A stretch of DNA of 64,000 nucleotides from Cyathus striatus (Eukaryota; Basidiomycota; Agaricomycetes; Agaricales; Nidulariaceae): contig JAOVFP010000008.1 in NCBI GenBank assembly GCA_025738555.1, forward strand, positions 2,294,001 to 2,358,000, read 5' to 3'. Numbering within the stretch: position 1 is the stretch's first letter; every line of letters starts with the position of its first letter. Both the position numbers and the translations under genes were made by a program. Positions 20,722-32,657 of the stretch are shown here, piece after piece. Under the pieces are notes generated by a model. The model saw nothing but the letters and a program-made list of their open reading frames with translations, searched no databases and had not been told where the DNA came from.

Positions 20722-22665
20722 AGTAAGTCTATGGAAAGCCTAACAACCATGCTCAATTTCATCAAGTGAAATTGATTTCCAACATCTGGCATCATGGCTT
20801 TTCCACTTAGAATTTACTATTTCATAATGCTCACATAAGAATGTAATTCCATACTTACAATCTATAAATCAAATATAAAACTATGTATTCAAGCTCAAAA
20901 GTTGAAAACTATAGAGGTAAAGCAGTAGGAAACCAGGATTATTTGACCACTCAAGATGTTGAAGAATGTATTATGTAATATGCAAGATGCATCTGTTTGT
21001 GTTCAACTCGCATCTCCAGTGTCCTCCTGCTACTCCCCTCTTTCTCGTTGTTCTTTACCCTTAAATATACACCTTCGTGCATCGTCCCACCATTTTAACC
21101 AACCCTTAGGAACATTTCAACATGTCATACTTCTCTGTCCAAAATTCTCAACTTTCAAATTTATTTTCCATTCTTTCATTGTGTGCCAAACCATGTTTTT
21201 TTTAAAGATTCCTAGTCTGATAATGATGTTTACCTTATTTCTGTATTGACTTATATTGGTTTAATTGTCTTCACTTAGTATACTAGTATAACTTGCTGCA
21301 TTTTCTCTACAGCTTTCTAATTGAATATTTACATCATCTTGCACTGGATTATAACTTTACTTTGCTGTCTCGATACTCTCTCTGCCACATTACCTATGCT
21401 CTCTTTGTCTCTTTTTTTAAGCTGGAACTTTGTTTAAATATAAAGAATGGACTTTGCTGGGAATGATTATAAGACATAAGCATAATTATTCATACCAATA
21501 CCAAATATTAAAATTTATTCAAGACACAGCTTGAAATTAAAAGGAATAAATACATGTAGATATCACAGCAGAGTGCGTAATTTCACTTACCCATCATTGC
21601 CTCTGATAGTGCAGTTTTTGAGTAATTTCAAGATATTCAGACAAAGTAATTTACTTTCATGCTCCAGTCTATGCACGCAGACACACCATCAAAAAAATGT
21701 CATGCTGATGAGGTGCAAGGTCAGTAGGGCATACCTAACAAAGAATAAAATACTAAGCAAGTTCTCGAGACATCTGTCTGACATGGTTGTCATAAGGCAA
21801 AGGGAACAACTCATTTAATGAGGGGAATGATTGTTATGAACATAACAAGTTAGATAGAACTTCTGAACAATGTTCTGAAGTGACAGCAACAAAAGAGCAT
21901 GGTTGAGAGCATTATTAATGAGTAGAAGACTATTCTTCCTTGAGTACAAGAGTTAATATAACTTAAATATTGGAAAACTTGAGTAGGGGAGTCCTGTGAG
22001 TTGTGGTTTGCAAGGAGACAAGTGTTTTTAAGAGCTCAGAGTGTCACAGGAGTACATTTTGAGGAAAGTGAGATGAGAGCTAGTGGAGATGGAGAGATTG
22101 AGTAGAGATGCAAAGGGAACACATACAGACATGTCACATGGGTGCAATCTTGCCAATTGTGTAGTATGATATTCAGTGCCTTGAGATATCAAATAATTCC
22201 AGATTTGCAGTGCAGGTAGTTTGCCTGCTCTACAATGCACTCATCACATGGTGAGGTCTGAGTCACTATACTACAGGAAGGCAATTGTCTTTCCTCACTA
22301 TAACAAATATAAGCATACTTTTGAGTCCACTTAAATCTATTTTCATATAAATCTCAGACTCAGGTAAAGAATCATAATTAATAATTGTGATCTTCACACT
22401 CATGCTAGTATGTAGTGTAGTCTCAGCTTTGAGGGTTAGTAAGAATGCTAAAAATTTTAAAATGTTATTATTTACTATTTAAAATGCTATGTAAGAGTGG
22501 TGATTGAGGTGAAATCATGTAAGTAATTGTGGCCAAAGTAGATATGGGTTTTCACAGACCATTATGTAAGTGCTAACCGAAGAGCCGGAGAAGCCAACCA
22601 TCAGAACACAATTCCATTTGATGGGATTGAGCATGGTTGTTAGGCTTTCCATAGTAAGTCTGCAT
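20722..22665. repeat. Inverted arms flanking about 1.8 kb
   Basis: CTATGGAAAGCCTAACAACC at about 20731 recurs inverted at about 22645, and similarity extends through ATGCTCAAT and a diverged 60-80 bp inward. The right arm ends about 60 bp before the start codon of KDZ fragment D, so it may be the upstream region of that gene family. Confidence 0.45.
21930..22258 (-). repeat. Dispersed repeat, copy 2 (inverted relative to 15.0 kb)
   Basis: On the minus strand it repeats the block order of 14985-15330: GGCAAACTACCTGCACTGC, ATCTCAAG, GGCAAGATTGCA, CCTGTGACACT, GAGCTCTTAA, ACTTGTCTCC and TACTCAAGTTTTCC. A partial third copy may lie at about 20945-21040. Confidence 0.4.
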
Positions 22666-22724
22666 ACAAATGTCCTATATGAAACAGCAGCACACATTTT
22701 CGTCTCACCCCAGGTATCTTACTC

Positions 22725-23597
22725 ATGCCTCCAAAGTGTGATGCATCACCTACAGCAGAAGCACCAGCTGCTAATCAGAAATGGACTAAACATTCAGTGC
22801 AGTCTTACCCTGCAGTGAGGACTCTAGTTCCTAGCGAAAAAGACAAGGAAAAATCCCAACCTTTAGGAACTCAAAATAAAAGCTCTAACTCGCATAGCAA
22901 GTCACGGATTACATCACTTAAAATTATTAACAAGAATGGAAAGCAGAAAGTGGTGAAGAATTCACAGAGGCAGCATGAAATTGATCATAGCAAACAAGAT
23001 GATATAATTAGTTATGATAACTTGGTTTCCCAAGAGGCTGAACTCTTTGAAAGTAATATTGAATTGATTGCAGAGGAACAGACAGTCAATATTGATCAAT
23101 TATTAAAATCTAAGAGGCAACATGACCAAACATCATCAGTTAGTCTATTGTGTTTTATAATATACATATCTGATTAATAATTTAGACAAAAATGAAAGAG
23201 TGGTTACAATATCAGGATGAATTTCTTAATGAGTTGCTCCACCATGATGGAAAAGGAGATTATTCAGATAAGGAAAAATGTTCAGCTCGCAAGAATGAAA
23301 TTGGTTGTTACAAGTGTAAAGACTGCTTTAATGGAAGTTTACTTCAATGCAAAAAATGTCTTTTAGCAGGGCATGCACAATTGCCTCTGCATAGAATTGA
23401 GGTAAGATTAATATTTTTATATGTAATATACCTTGTTAATATTTGGCACTACAAAGTATTGGAATGAGTTCTATTTTGAAAAGAAAACTTTGAAGAATCT
23501 TGGACTTCATGTACATCTTGGACATGGGGGAGCATTATGCTCAGATCCAGTTGACACCCCCACTAATCTAGTTGTTGTGGATAACACCTGTATATCT
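22725..23597 (+). pseudogene. KDZ transposase 5' fragment with CxC2 domain (copy D)
   Basis: ATG at 22725 (MPPKCDASPTAEAP). Exons 22725-23138, 23186-23401 and from 23457, with introns of 47 and 55 nt that preserve phase 0. After a basic low-complexity N-terminus come EWLQYQDEFLNELLHHDG and a CxC2 cluster (CYKCKDC, LLQCKKC, AGHAQLPLHRIE), then FEKKTLKNLGLHVHLGHG and TNLVVVDN, where CxC2 proteins normally go on to GIH and FC-C motifs. At about 23598 the frame is cut by the word-array element beginning CACTCCTCCA. No lesion is seen before that point. Nothing resembling the KDZ catalytic region follows on the far side. Confidence 0.78.
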
Positions 23598-24579
23598 CAC
23601 TCCTCCACGAGATCAGGTGGACTCCAGGTGGACTCCAGGTAGAGTCTACCTGGACTCTACCTGGACTCTACATGGACTCTACACAGACTCTACATGGACT
23701 CTACACAGACTCTACTGAACTCAAGTGCCTAAGCTGTACCTAGACTCTATTGTCACAGTTGTAATGTGTTTCCCACAGTCATCATACTTGTCACACATGT
23801 GTGAAAGTGTGACATGTTGGAAAAAGAGTGGTGCTTATCACAGCTGTAATGTGTTTCCCACAGTCATCATACTTGTCACACATGTGTGAAAGTGTGACAT
23901 ATTGGAAAAAGCATGGTGCTTGTCACAGTTGTAACATGTTTCCTACAGTCATCAAACTTGTCACATATGTGTGAAAGTGTGACATGTTGGAAAATGTTGG
24001 AAAAAGTGTGACATGTGTGACAATCGTGGGAAAGGGTGTGACATGTTTGGGAAAGTGTCACATATTATAGCCATCATGCTCGCCACACTTTTTCCAACAT
24101 GTCACACTTTTCCCACACTTGTCACACTTTTTCCCAACATTTTCTAACATGTCACATTTTTTTCTAATATGTCACACTTTTTCCCACGATTGTCACATGT
24201 GTCACACTTTTTCCAACATTTTCCGACATGTCACACTTTCACACATGTGTGACAAGTTTGATGACTGTAGGAAACATGTTACAACTGTGACAAGCACCAT
24301 GCTTTTTCCAATATGTCATGAATTTTCCCACATTATTTAACATGTCACACTTTTCCAACATTTTCCAACATGTCACGCTTTTCCCACATTTTTCAATATG
24401 TCACACTTTCACACATGTGTGACAAGTTTGATGACTGTGGGAAACACATTACAACTGTGACAATAGAGTCTAGGTGCAGCTTAGACACTTGAGTTCAGTA
24501 AAGTCCAGGTAGAGTCCAGGTAGAGTCCCAGAGTCCAGGTGGAATCTACACAGAGTCTACACAATTTCATGGAGGAGTG
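23598..24579. mobile_element. Word-array element with 10-bp TIR CACTCCTCCA
   Basis: It begins CACTCCTCCA and ends TGGAGGAGTG, with imperfect match for a further 7 bp. Inward from both ends are GGTGGACTCCAGG / AGAGTCTACC words (about 23608-23750 and 24475-24570). The centre is made of GTGTGACATGTTGGAAAAAG and CACACATGTGTG words; its two halves are inverted copies of each other. No coding capacity. The left flank is KDZ copy D and the right flank a FAR1-like fragment, each lacking its 3' part. Confidence 0.65.
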
Positions 24580-25359
24580 TAATGACCTCTGAATTTGTTC
24601 CCTTGTGATGTATTGAAATGAAAAGATAGCTATGACATGCATATCACTTCATCCTGACATGTTCTCAGTGTTTTATACCTGGATTCAGCGATGGCTTAGG
24701 TTTCTTGCAATGTTCCTCATCCTGACTGCACCAATACTGCATGTGATGGCCACTCATCAAGTGCTTATGATCCCACACACTGTAAAGATAACATATAAGT
24801 AGATGTCTAATCCTGTCTTAAATGAGAAGCTCATGTAAACTGATAGCCAGTAACTCACCAAATTTCTTTTGCTACAATCTGTATCTGCTCTTTATCAACA
24901 ATATCATTGTTGTCTTCAACACAGTATGTCCCATGTATTTCTACCATTGAGCTGGCAATAAAATTCAATCGAATAGTTGTAAAGAAATCTTCAGCATCTG
25001 TAAATAGCTCAATGGCCTTAATAAACGATGTGAGCCAATGTATAGAAGTAAAAGTAAGTGCCAACCTCATCCACAAGCCTTTCCTTCTCATACTCTGCTT
25101 CATCTGTATCACTTTCACTTAACATAGACTCTTTACGTGCTCTCTTAACCTCTCTGACGGCCTCTGTATATCTGGGGCGCTTCTGTCCACTGATTTTATT
25201 CAGTAAATCCTTCCTTTCCTTTGCTCGGGCACGTCCAATTTCTTTGTTCTTTCTGTCAACTTCACGGCAGTATGAACAATTCTTGAATGTAGTTGATAGT
25301 CCTTTGGTCTGTTTGCACCATGCTTTGCCACATTTTTGTGGTGGAATTGTCTTGTCCAT
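24580..25359 (-). pseudogene. FAR1-like transposon protein, 5' fragment
   Basis: ATG at 25359 (MDKTIPPQKCGKAWC). Exon 1 has C-x4-C and C-x2-C (CGKAWC, CSYC) and a basic region to LVDE. An intron with GTTGGC donor leads to AIELFTDAEDFF...CVEDNNDIVDKEQIQIVAKEIW, and a second intron leads to DHKHLMSGHHMQYWCSQDEEHCKK. The HxxxxxGH...YWCSQDE block recalls a FAR1-like family repeatedly expanded in Agaricomycetes (recall). The sequence stops being coding at the right end of the 23.6-24.6 kb element, so the C-terminal part is lost. Confidence 0.5.
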
Positions 25360-25574
25360 ATGGCAAGCCGCAGATTATTGTCTATTGTCTGAGGGGGATT
25401 GCAAGGGGGGTGATGTGGATGGTAGGCAAAAAGCCTTGAACATTTTCCCTCCCGAGTCCTGTATCTCCTAATTTTCGATCACTTTTTTTTTTCATCAAAT
25501 TTTACGGATATTTTTCTTTCCAGACATTGTTGAAATCACATATGACGATGTAACTGCGGTGAAGATTTAAACTT

Positions 25575-25670
25575 GCAAAAATAACATCACATCGGGATCG
25601 AACTCAAGAGTCAAGTATACACACACGTTCATTTTATTCAATCAAATCTACCGCTCAGCAACACGGCTAC
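25575..25670 (-). ncRNA. tRNA-like Pol III unit, second copy
   Basis: On the minus strand TTGCTGAGCGG fits an A box, and 57 nt later AGTTCGATCCC fits a B box, followed by TTATTTTTGC (T5). The spacing equals that of the unit at 9.9 kb, and short blocks between the boxes (ACTTG) recur. Stems pair poorly, so a SINE or tRNA pseudogene is more likely than a tRNA. Confidence 0.3.
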
Positions 25671-25789
25671 ATAAAAATTTAATCTGCATACCGTAAAATA
25701 GAGTGCAGAAGAGCACCGCGCGAAAATATTTCCGCATATGGTAATATCACGTGGTGTCATAGTGGGGGAGACGAACGATTGTCCGCTGA

Positions 25790-28700
25790 TTCGACTTGCT
25801 TCTTCGACCACAAACGAGCTACGTTTACTCTCTATGCGCTTACACCATCCGCTATGGTGGTTCATATACACGCCTTCATCAATAACAACTCGGTCTCTAT
25901 CGCGATTAGCTCCAAACTCAACTCAATCCAACCTGCTTTAGGACAACTTTCTAGCAAATACTCTCAGCATGCCCCGATCTGTCACACCTCTCACTCCAAA
26001 GCGTGGGACACACTCATTTACGCTAACAAGAGCAGCCTGCTACCGGGTACTAGGACCTGTGGAACGATGCGCTTGCTGAGGGCGTTTTTGGCAGGTGCGT
26101 AGGGGAAGGGTGAAGGTGTTTAGGTGTCGTGGTACGTGCCGTTTCGTCTGTTGCGTTTAAGGGTGTATGTTGACTAGGACTAGAGGATATGTGAATGACG
26201 GTCGTATGAACATATGGCAGGTTAGAAACGCACTATCCTACGTGCAACTTGCACTTCCATCAAGAGGATGTGCGTTGTAAGCACCTCTTCGTAGTGCAAA
26301 TAGTTTATGTGGTGGACATAGTGAAAGGCAAAGCGGTCTGGTGCGTTTCATTTCAGTACTTGGTAATGTTAGAAATACTGACCTTGCGATAATAATACAG
26401 CCCCGTACCCATCGTAGTACCATATCCTACCCACTTCACATAACCCATCGCGGACGAGCACTAGCGTTAGGCAGCTTCCCTTTCGCTACCGCTCTTCCTT
26501 TCTCTCCTTGATAACCTCCGGCTTCAGTATTCACCTTTATGCAAAGTCGCGGTACTCGCTAGAAAGACGAATTACTGCCACGTCACTACCAACACCCACC
26601 CACCCTCCCTCCGCCGTCCACGCCTTCCACGACACGCTGTACATCTCCAACATCCCTAGTCCCAGCATCGTCTCCACCATCACAGGGCTATCCGAGTCAC
26701 ACAAACAGAGCCCAGAACGATGTTGATCTGGGAGCCCGGATAGCCTTCGTAGTTGACCAGCGGGGTGCAAGGGTGGTAGTCCAACTACGAGAGCTGCCTA
26801 CGAGTCCTCGAGTTTATGATCGACATGTGAAGCCCTGGAAGGCTTAAGGTTGGTACGGCGTAGGTGAGGAGAATGGGCACATATGGGTCAGGGAGATGCA
26901 GGGAGTGGGGTAGGGCGATATGGACTATATCGAGGAAGATTACGAGGACGAATAAGGGGACAGCTTGTGCTCCAAAGAGTCAAGCTCGGATACATCACGT
27001 ACCACCCCAGACTTCTCGCTTACAGGTATCACGACGTACCTCGAAAACATGCTAGGTTGGTGAAAAGAAACAGAGGTCGATGTGGTAAGTCTTTACATGT
27101 ACAGTGACAATACCTGAAGCCCTGAACAAACTCACAGTCGTACCTTCGTCCCGTCGTTCACGTCGAATACGAAGCAAGAGGTATTCATCGAGTATACACG
27201 ACGTCTTCTTTCCCTCCTTCTGCACGCAACGCACTACCAGGCGGACGCCAGGTTACTGGTTCATTCATGTCATCACTTTCCCCCAGCTTTCGCAACTTCC
27301 TCGTTGACATCTCAGGAACATGAGTGGGTCACATCACCACGCACGTAATCGCTCCTCTCACCATTGCGCACAGCCCTTTGCTTATCCAGAACCCTCACTT
27401 CACCTTGTCTCCGCCACTACTGCGCTTCAGAATCACCAAGCTGTAGACTTCGATGCGAGCACACGGCACGTCTTCGTGGCTGTCTGGAGGATATTAGGGT
27501 TTTTGGCTAGAAAGCTCGGTATTGCGTGTTCGATGCAGAGAGTAATTTATGAGGGTGATTCCACGTACGGCGAGGTGGGGTATCGGTGAGCGGTTGGGGA
27601 CTGGTACCCAATTCTACCAGTCATATGCAAAGTTTCGCAGTCTCCAACGATACTCCTTCTCCTCGCCCTACATCACCTCACCCGCACACTCTATTCATTG
27701 GTTGACAAGCTTTCTCTGTATCGAGTACATAGCTTACCCAACACCACTTCTAGCCCCGGCCCGCCATGAAGACATGCAGCCATTCATGTGTTCAAATCGA
27801 AGTCACCGTTTTGTGGATTTTGAGATCTGAAGGCCGGGCGAGAAGGTGCTGGAGAAGCATAGGGTTTCGTACTATATTGAGAAGACGTTCGAAAGACGAA
27901 GCGATAGGGGATGGAGGTGAAGGCTAGCAGCGAAGATCTCAGAGACACAATTACGAGGATGATATTGGAGGAGACTTCTCAGCACTCGGTTGGGAATCAG
28001 CTTCGGGGAGTGGGTGTTATGTCTACTACACTTGGACATCTTCGAAGTCCTGCATCCTATTTCGTGTTGTCGCACCCACCTCCGCCCTCTTATCGCGGTG
28101 CAAACTCATTTTATTGTTGTTATAGGCTCTTGATTAGAGTTATCTGCGGCTCGTATAAGGATTGATTGTATCAATACGTAGATTAAAACATTAAGTTTGA
28201 AAACTCATATAGACTCATCACTATCGAATCTCCGACCCTCACCAGGGTATATGACGAGCGTTGTAGTGGTGGTTGACGTGAGGTCCTAGTTGGTAAGGGT
28301 ACATACGTAATTCACTCTTGAAAGAGCGAGAGTCACTAGCACACATTCACTGCAGCCTGCCTCGCGATCTCCATAGTAGCCCATACAACCAACAACCCAT
28401 CGTCCAACCTGTCGTGTAATGCACACTGATTCCCGCGTCCTCGACTAACGTCGTATCACACCCCAAACATCGACCTTACATCTCAAAATCGCCTCCCCCC
28501 ATCCAGTGCGCAACTCACCTGGCTTTCCAACTAAATACCACGAAGGTATGTTGGATGCTCAAATGATAACCAGTAACTTGGAAATTGTGACGGCAGGTGA
28601 TGATAGGTACGAGGATGGAAATGGGACGTCGATAGCTGGAGAGATATCGTCCGCCGTACTTGGTTGAGCGGAAGTCAGATAGACGCGTGTCATGAGTACA

Positions 28701-29984
28701 CCGAGGTATACGTGTGCAGTTCCGTGGAACTTGAGCTCCTCGCCTGTTACCGAGGGTATGAGTGGGGTTGAATATAAGAGTGTTATGAGGGGGAAGATGC
28801 CGCGAACTAGAGCCTCCATGGGCGTTGCGTGGAGTAGGACAGCTTGAGGCAAGCTGCAAGAGCGAAGCCCCTGCAAATCGTGTTGGAAATGTTTAGGTAG
28901 TCTTCATCGTCATCCCTCGCCCGCACCGTGTCCTTCTCTTCATTTGTCCCAAACTCATATTCATACCCCACAAGATGCCACCCGTCGTATGACGCACCGA
29001 CCCCACAAGCTCTCCATGGATTGTTGCCCTTAAAGGCCCTTCGGATCGATTCAGCCACCAAATATCTACGAACGCTCGCACTCCAGGTTGAGTGCAACGG
29101 ACATGGCTTGGGTCTCCGATTTAGGGATTCTGAGGCGCGGTGAAGGTGCCTACGACGGTGCCAGTTGGGATGTTGCATAGGTAGCTGGTCGAAAGAGGCT
29201 GCCGGGAGGTGTGGGCGGACAAGACATTGGGCTTTGGTGAGGGTTGATGGGACGATGTAGGCGGTCCCCTGTGGTCATGGATGTAGGAGAGTAAGGAGAA
29301 GACAATGACGGAGATTGTAGGAAGAGAGTTTCTCGGAGCCTGAGCGTGCGCGATTGAAGTGTCACCATCTGCCGTCGTTGCTGGACATGGTGTAAGTACG
29401 GCCTAAAAAGAAGGCAGAAGAGAAAGAGGAGTGGAACGAGAAAGGGGAAGGAGTCGAAGAGGCAGCAGAGAAGAGAGTGGTGGATAAGTAAGAGATTCCT
29501 GTACATACTTTGCTAACCCAATCGCCCAGCATCCCAGCGCATCTTCTGCAGGTATCCCCCTACCAACTTCACCAGCAAACCATGCGACACCACTCCCCAA
29601 CAGTGGAGAAAGGGAAAGGAGTAAACAGAGGAGGGAGGGAGGACACGAATGAGGTCACTGAGGAAAGGACGTAAGATGTCGAAGAAGATAGGCAAGGAGT
29701 ACGTATATACGTAAGGATTGAAGAAAGACGTACATACCCTACTCCTGTCCCTTCCGTATGCGTCTTGGAACGGCACGACTAATGGGAATACCCCGCGACG
29801 GGCTTGACACACCCCATGAATTACGAAATACGAAGGAGAGTTGAGATCGTGATTGAATCAACTCCTAGCTGCAGCCAAGCGGACACAAGCACTTGTCGTC
29901 CTCCTCCAAATCGACGTTCACTGGCCATTTTGGGACGATGAGGTTCGTTCGTTTGATGGATATTGGAATTACCAGTTCACGGTG
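25790..29984. repeat. Segmental duplication S, copy 1
   Basis: CpG-rich sequence that aligns by eye, in direct orientation and nearly end to end, with 59871-63943. The shared left edge is GACTTGCTTCTTCGACCACA and the shared right edge GAATTACCAGTTCACG. Small indels and substitutions separate them. Conserved open stretches in both copies (26508-26726 + with HAFHDTLYISNIPSPSIVST; 28807-29178 -) suggest degraded exons of ordinary genes that I do not recognise. Copy 1 carries stops (for example TGA after LGW near 27060) where copy 2 is open. Confidence 0.75.
28807..29178 (-). pseudogene. Conserved unrecognised ORF in S1
   Basis: 123 codons (MQHPNWHRRRHLH...). The same frame is open at 62752-63123 in S2 with about ten residue differences, including YDGWHxVGYEY, and a following QAVLLHATPMEALVRG stretch in another frame. 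It may be an exon of a membrane-associated protein, judging by the hydrophobic continuation. No family recognised. Confidence 0.3.
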
Positions 29985-30217
29985 GGAAGACAGGCGGGGT
30001 CGTGGTGTCAGGTAGGAAGGACCAGTATCGTCGTCGAGACCTCGACCCCGCGCCAAGACAGACTGGCATCTCGGCAAAACCCAAAGAACCATCAAATATC
30101 ACGTGGAACGTGTCGAACCGAACGCGACCGCGCCTCACATTCAAATGACCGCCCTCTTCTTCTTCTCCTCCTCCTCCTCCTCCTGCTACCCACTCACAGC
30201 CCTTTGTATGCACCAGC

Positions 30218-32270
30218 ATGAGTAACCGATACCCCAATTTCGTCGGTGCAGCGAAAGAAAGGAAAGGATCTGATAAGACTTATGAGGGCAGGGCATGCCA
30301 TGGTCGAAGTAATAGGCGGTGGTGGATTTTCGACGTACTTCCTACTCTCTCATTCCCCTCCTCCCAACTCACCGTTTGTAATAAAGAGTACTCCGCGCAG
30401 TAAACACAGAAGAACACTGCATAGCAGCATGCATGCACGTCCTAGATTCTTCATAACAGACAATGCAGCCCCCAAAGAACGCAAAATAGTCGAAAAGGAA
30501 CAGCGTATCCACGTAACCCTACGATACGAGTACAACCTAAAATTATCAATGGGGTCGTTGTGGAGATGAAACATAAGCGTATTTACGAGCCGGGGTTTTA
30601 TATGCGTTTGAAGCTTGCGGCTCAGGGGATTTGTTTGATAAGATTGGTGCGTTGTTCGTTCTGAGGGACGGATGGGGAGATGCTGATGGGTGGTTGGCAG
30701 ATCCGGATGTGGGTGTAGGAGGAGAAGTAGCGCAGCATTACTTTAACCAACTTATTTCCAGGATGGTACGCCATACCTCCCCCTTCTCCCCACCCCCACC
30801 TCACACAAAGTACAGGACTACATCCACAAACAGGGGGTATACCACCACGACCTCAAACCCGAAAACCTCCTGCTGGACGCAGCAGGAACCCTCAAAATCT
30901 CCGATTTCGGCCTCTCATCTGTCTTCAAGCTCGGCGAAAAGACGAGGTTACTAAGTAAGAAATGTGGGAGTCTTCCATACGTTGCTTCTGAAGTGCGTTT
31001 TTTCTTTCTTTCATGGTGTGAGGATGAGGAGTGCTAATTTATGCATATGATGTTATTAGGCTTGACCATAGTTGAACAAGGACGAACCGTACGCTGCTGA
31101 GCCTGTGGACGTTTGGGGCATAGGTGTTATTTTGTTTACGCTTATAGCTGGCAGTGCGTGTTCCTCCCTCCCTCTCTTTACTCTCTGCGGGTGCTGATGT
31201 GGATGATACGTAGATACACCATGGGACGAACCGACCCCCCACAGTCCCGAATTCTGCCACTACGTAAGCGGATCCATTTTTCATAATGACCCGTGGAATC
31301 GGATTAGCGAGACTGCGTTATGTGAGTCCTTTGTCTTTGTCTCGGGGTGCACGCGATAGATGACTTATGTGCATTAGCGTAGCGTTGATATGTGGGATGT
31401 TGGCTGTAGATCCGAGCGAGAGAATGACCCTGGCTGAGGTGTTTCGGCATCCTTGGTGTTTATCGTTCGTCCCTTCCTTCCTCCCACCATTCACCTCTCC
31501 TTACTTACGTATGATACCAGACCAAGTCAACTGGCCAACCGACCACGGGCGCTAGCAGACAAACTTACAGCTTCGCTACGTGCGAATGGTAATTTGGGGT
31601 TGGCTGCTCCCGATCTATCCCAGTGCGTCCTTCTTTCTTTCTCTTTGTTAAGAAGGAAGCTGATGGTGTGTTACAGAAGTAGTGAGAAAGACGACGACGG
31701 TGATACGATTATGCGTTCTGCGACACGGGGGTCGCAGTGTACCCAGACCCTTATATTACTCGTGCGTCTCCCCTCCTTTCCCCCTCCCTCCTTATGCTTA
31801 CATTTACCCCTCAGTCACAAACCCAATCAGGAACCTGCTACACACCACATCTAACACGATTCTACGCCTCCTCGGCCCTACCCTCCTCATCTCACTCATA
31901 AAGGAGACATTAGAACTTATGGGAGTGTCGACGAAGGGTCCGGAGGAAGACGGGCAGAATGTGAGGTTGCGGATTGGGGGGTAGGATGCGAGGAGGGTGC
32001 AGTTTAAGGGGTGGGTTTGAGTTGAGAGGTTTTCGTATAGGGAGGTTGAGAGTTCGTTTTGTGTTTTTGCAAGGGATGTTGTGAGTTTCGTTCTTTCTTT
32101 CTTTAGGGTGGAGAGGGCTGATGGTTGGAATGGGACAGGGAAATCCAATTTCGTGGCGTAAAATTTGGAAGTCAGTTATTCTGTCACCCATTGTAGAGCC
32201 GCATGTGTTGCGTAAGACGCCTGCTCAACAACAGGAGGATAAGCGGGAGAGAGAGGAGCCAGAGGAGTGA
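30218..32270 (+). pseudogene. CHK1-like checkpoint kinase pseudogene, T1
   Basis: Collinear pieces of a Chk1-type Ser/Thr kinase in shifting frames with introns retained: MSNRYPNFVG; VIGGGGFST (glycine loop); [154 protein letters not shown]; terminal LRKTPAQQQE and TGA. In Chk1 family members this C-terminal order is regulatory (KA1-like region). Frameshifts occur in the N-lobe, and the catalytic HRD is HHD (CGC to CAC). Retained introns mean DNA duplication, not retrocopying. A functional parent presumably sits elsewhere. Confidence 0.8.
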
Positions 32271-32657
32271 GTGTTACGCTGTACCCTTTGCAGGGTAAGG
32301 GTTTAAAATTGGAATTGGGTGGATTGGGACTTATAATGGTACTACTACTATTGTGCTTCATGTTGTATATTTCGCAGCTTATAGGTTTGGATATGTTGTA
32401 TATGTAGTGTCTTTGTAGATATTAGGTTGGATTTTGGTTGGAGGTTCATTGTGGTCTCAATAGCTAGTATCGAAACATCTCATTCATCCAATACTCCAAA
32501 ATGATAGTACTACTACTCGACAAAGCAACCAGAATATATAACCTAACATGTTTTCCCCCGTTCTACCCCCCATCTACCCCACACTACGCACCCCACACAA
32601 AGTGCGCCGCAGGACTCATACCCCGCATCACACCAACATTAGCTACATTTAGCACCA

